In this document: positions 63,215 through 64,000 of the stretch, piece by piece
Numbering within the stretch: the first letter of the stretch is position 1
How the letters are laid out: each line of letters starts with the position of its first letter
Source: Lutjanus erythropterus
Taxonomy: Eukaryota; Chordata; Actinopteri; Lutjaniformes; Lutjanidae
Assembly: GCA_020091685.1 (NCBI GenBank)
Contig: CM034600.1
Span: 586,024 to 650,023, forward strand
DNA length: 64,000 nt
Direction: 5' to 3'
Translations under genes and position numbers: made by a program
The notes under the pieces: generated by a model
What the model saw: the letters and a program-made list of their open reading frames with translations, nothing else
What the model was told of the DNA's origin: nothing
The model's database searches: none

Positions 63215-64000
63215 GGTTTGCAGTGTCCTATGTTCCAAGGATCCTATGGTTGGTAGCAAAGGTTGTCATAGGCAACTGGACTTGAAAGAGTTCTTTAAGA
63301 CGTTTTACGTCTCATCCAAGAAGCTTCTTCAGTTCTGACTAACTGGTTGGGAGTTCAGGTATTAAACCTCTGTGGGGTCGTTAACACCTTGAGGGGGCAT
63401 GTGACTCATGAGCCCACCCTTCCATTGTGTGAACCATTAGGGTCACCTGGGGGAAGTGTGAAAGAAAGTCGTTAAGGACCCTGAGTTGCTGACTCACACT
63501 GCTATCATGCGAGCCACATGGGTTTAGGTGGGCATTCAACTGCCTGGGAAATGATCTTAAGACTGCACTGTATGTGGCAGATAGATTGTGTCTTTAAGGT
63601 GTAGATGGACTGCTGAGTCCTGACCTGAGGAACTGGCTCTCCTGTGTTGTGCCTCAGGAGAAGTCCAGTAGCCTACAACAGCCTTTGCTACGAATACCAT
63701 GACCTGGATGACTGAGAATCTTCACAGATATGTCTCATTTTCCTTGGTTCCCAGTGCCCTATGTTCTTGAGATCCTAAGTTCCCAAGGTACTATGTTCCC
63801 AGGATCCTATGGTCTCAAGGTCCCATCTTCCCAAGGCCCTAGGTACCAGGATCTTACATTCCCAAGATCCTATGTTCCTAAGACTCTATATTCCCAGGTT
63901 CCCAGTTTCCTATGTACCAGGGTCCTTGGTCCTCCTACCAAGTTCTCTGTTCCCAGTGCCCTATGTTCCCAGGATCCAATGTTCACAAGTCCTGTGTTAA
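63215..64000. repeat. 'TTCCCAGGATCCTATG' minisatellite and adjacent repeat
   Basis: Imperfect units of about 20 bp built on CCTATGTTCCCAGGATC run at 63215-63250 and again from 63725 off the right edge. Between them (63255-63700) lies dispersed sequence with 'ACGTCTCATCCAAGAAGCTTCTTCAG', a phrase typical of a widespread fish repeat I associate, without proof, with Penelope-like elements. The 63-codon ORF here is not a gene. Confidence 0.7.

Noticed and set aside
63290-63335. Hammerhead-ribozyme-like core on the minus strand
   Set aside because: TGGATGAGACGTAAAACGTC recalls a hammerhead core, and Penelope-like elements can carry such ribozymes. But the required CTGATGA and CGAAAC bases are not met here, and the helices are not evident.

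Overview
The window is vertebrate nuclear DNA, almost certainly from a teleost fish. It has split genes with GT-AG introns, long TG/CA microsatellites, many AT-rich nonautonomous DNA-transposon copies and a decayed non-LTR retrotransposon. The coding exons read best as fish versions of two vertebrate genes. There is no prokaryotic or viral gene content and no sign of a new multi-gene system. The unusual content is in exon structure, splice-site architecture and repeats.

Layout: 1-1110 is a T-rich tandem array. 2670-18967 is a complete 12-exon plus-strand gene of 573 codons that I identify as rbbp8nl (RBBP8/CtIP N-terminal-like); all exon phases join without a break. 18968 to about 29.4 kb is intergenic or 3' flank: repeats, plus one possible alternative rbbp8nl terminal exon near 23.07 kb. 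A GC-richer stretch at about 29.38-29.64 kb ending in a strong splice donor is my candidate noncoding first exon and promoter of the second gene. 29.7-48.3 kb would then be its first intron, which is packed with repeats, a LINE fragment, a THAP-like remnant and a 28-bp minisatellite. 48323-62832 holds eleven coding exons of a Src-family tyrosine kinase, best matched to hck. The gene lacks only its last coding exon, which must lie beyond base 64000.

The predicted Rbbp8nl is a coiled-coil protein with a CxxC element and a CtBP-type PLDLS motif. The predicted Hck has the full set of myristoylation/palmitoylation, SH3, SH2 and kinase signals. The two genes lie on the same strand and nothing in the sequence links their functions. 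The main anomaly in Hck is that kinase exon 59624-59698 is 75 nt instead of the 77 nt usual for Src-family kinases. Both missing bases fall in short homopolymer runs, which break the frame and suggest either sequencing error or a null allele.

All exon boundaries were placed by eye from reading frame, GT-AG signals and remembered family sequence. Repeat families are described by their shared sequence within this window and are not named from a database.
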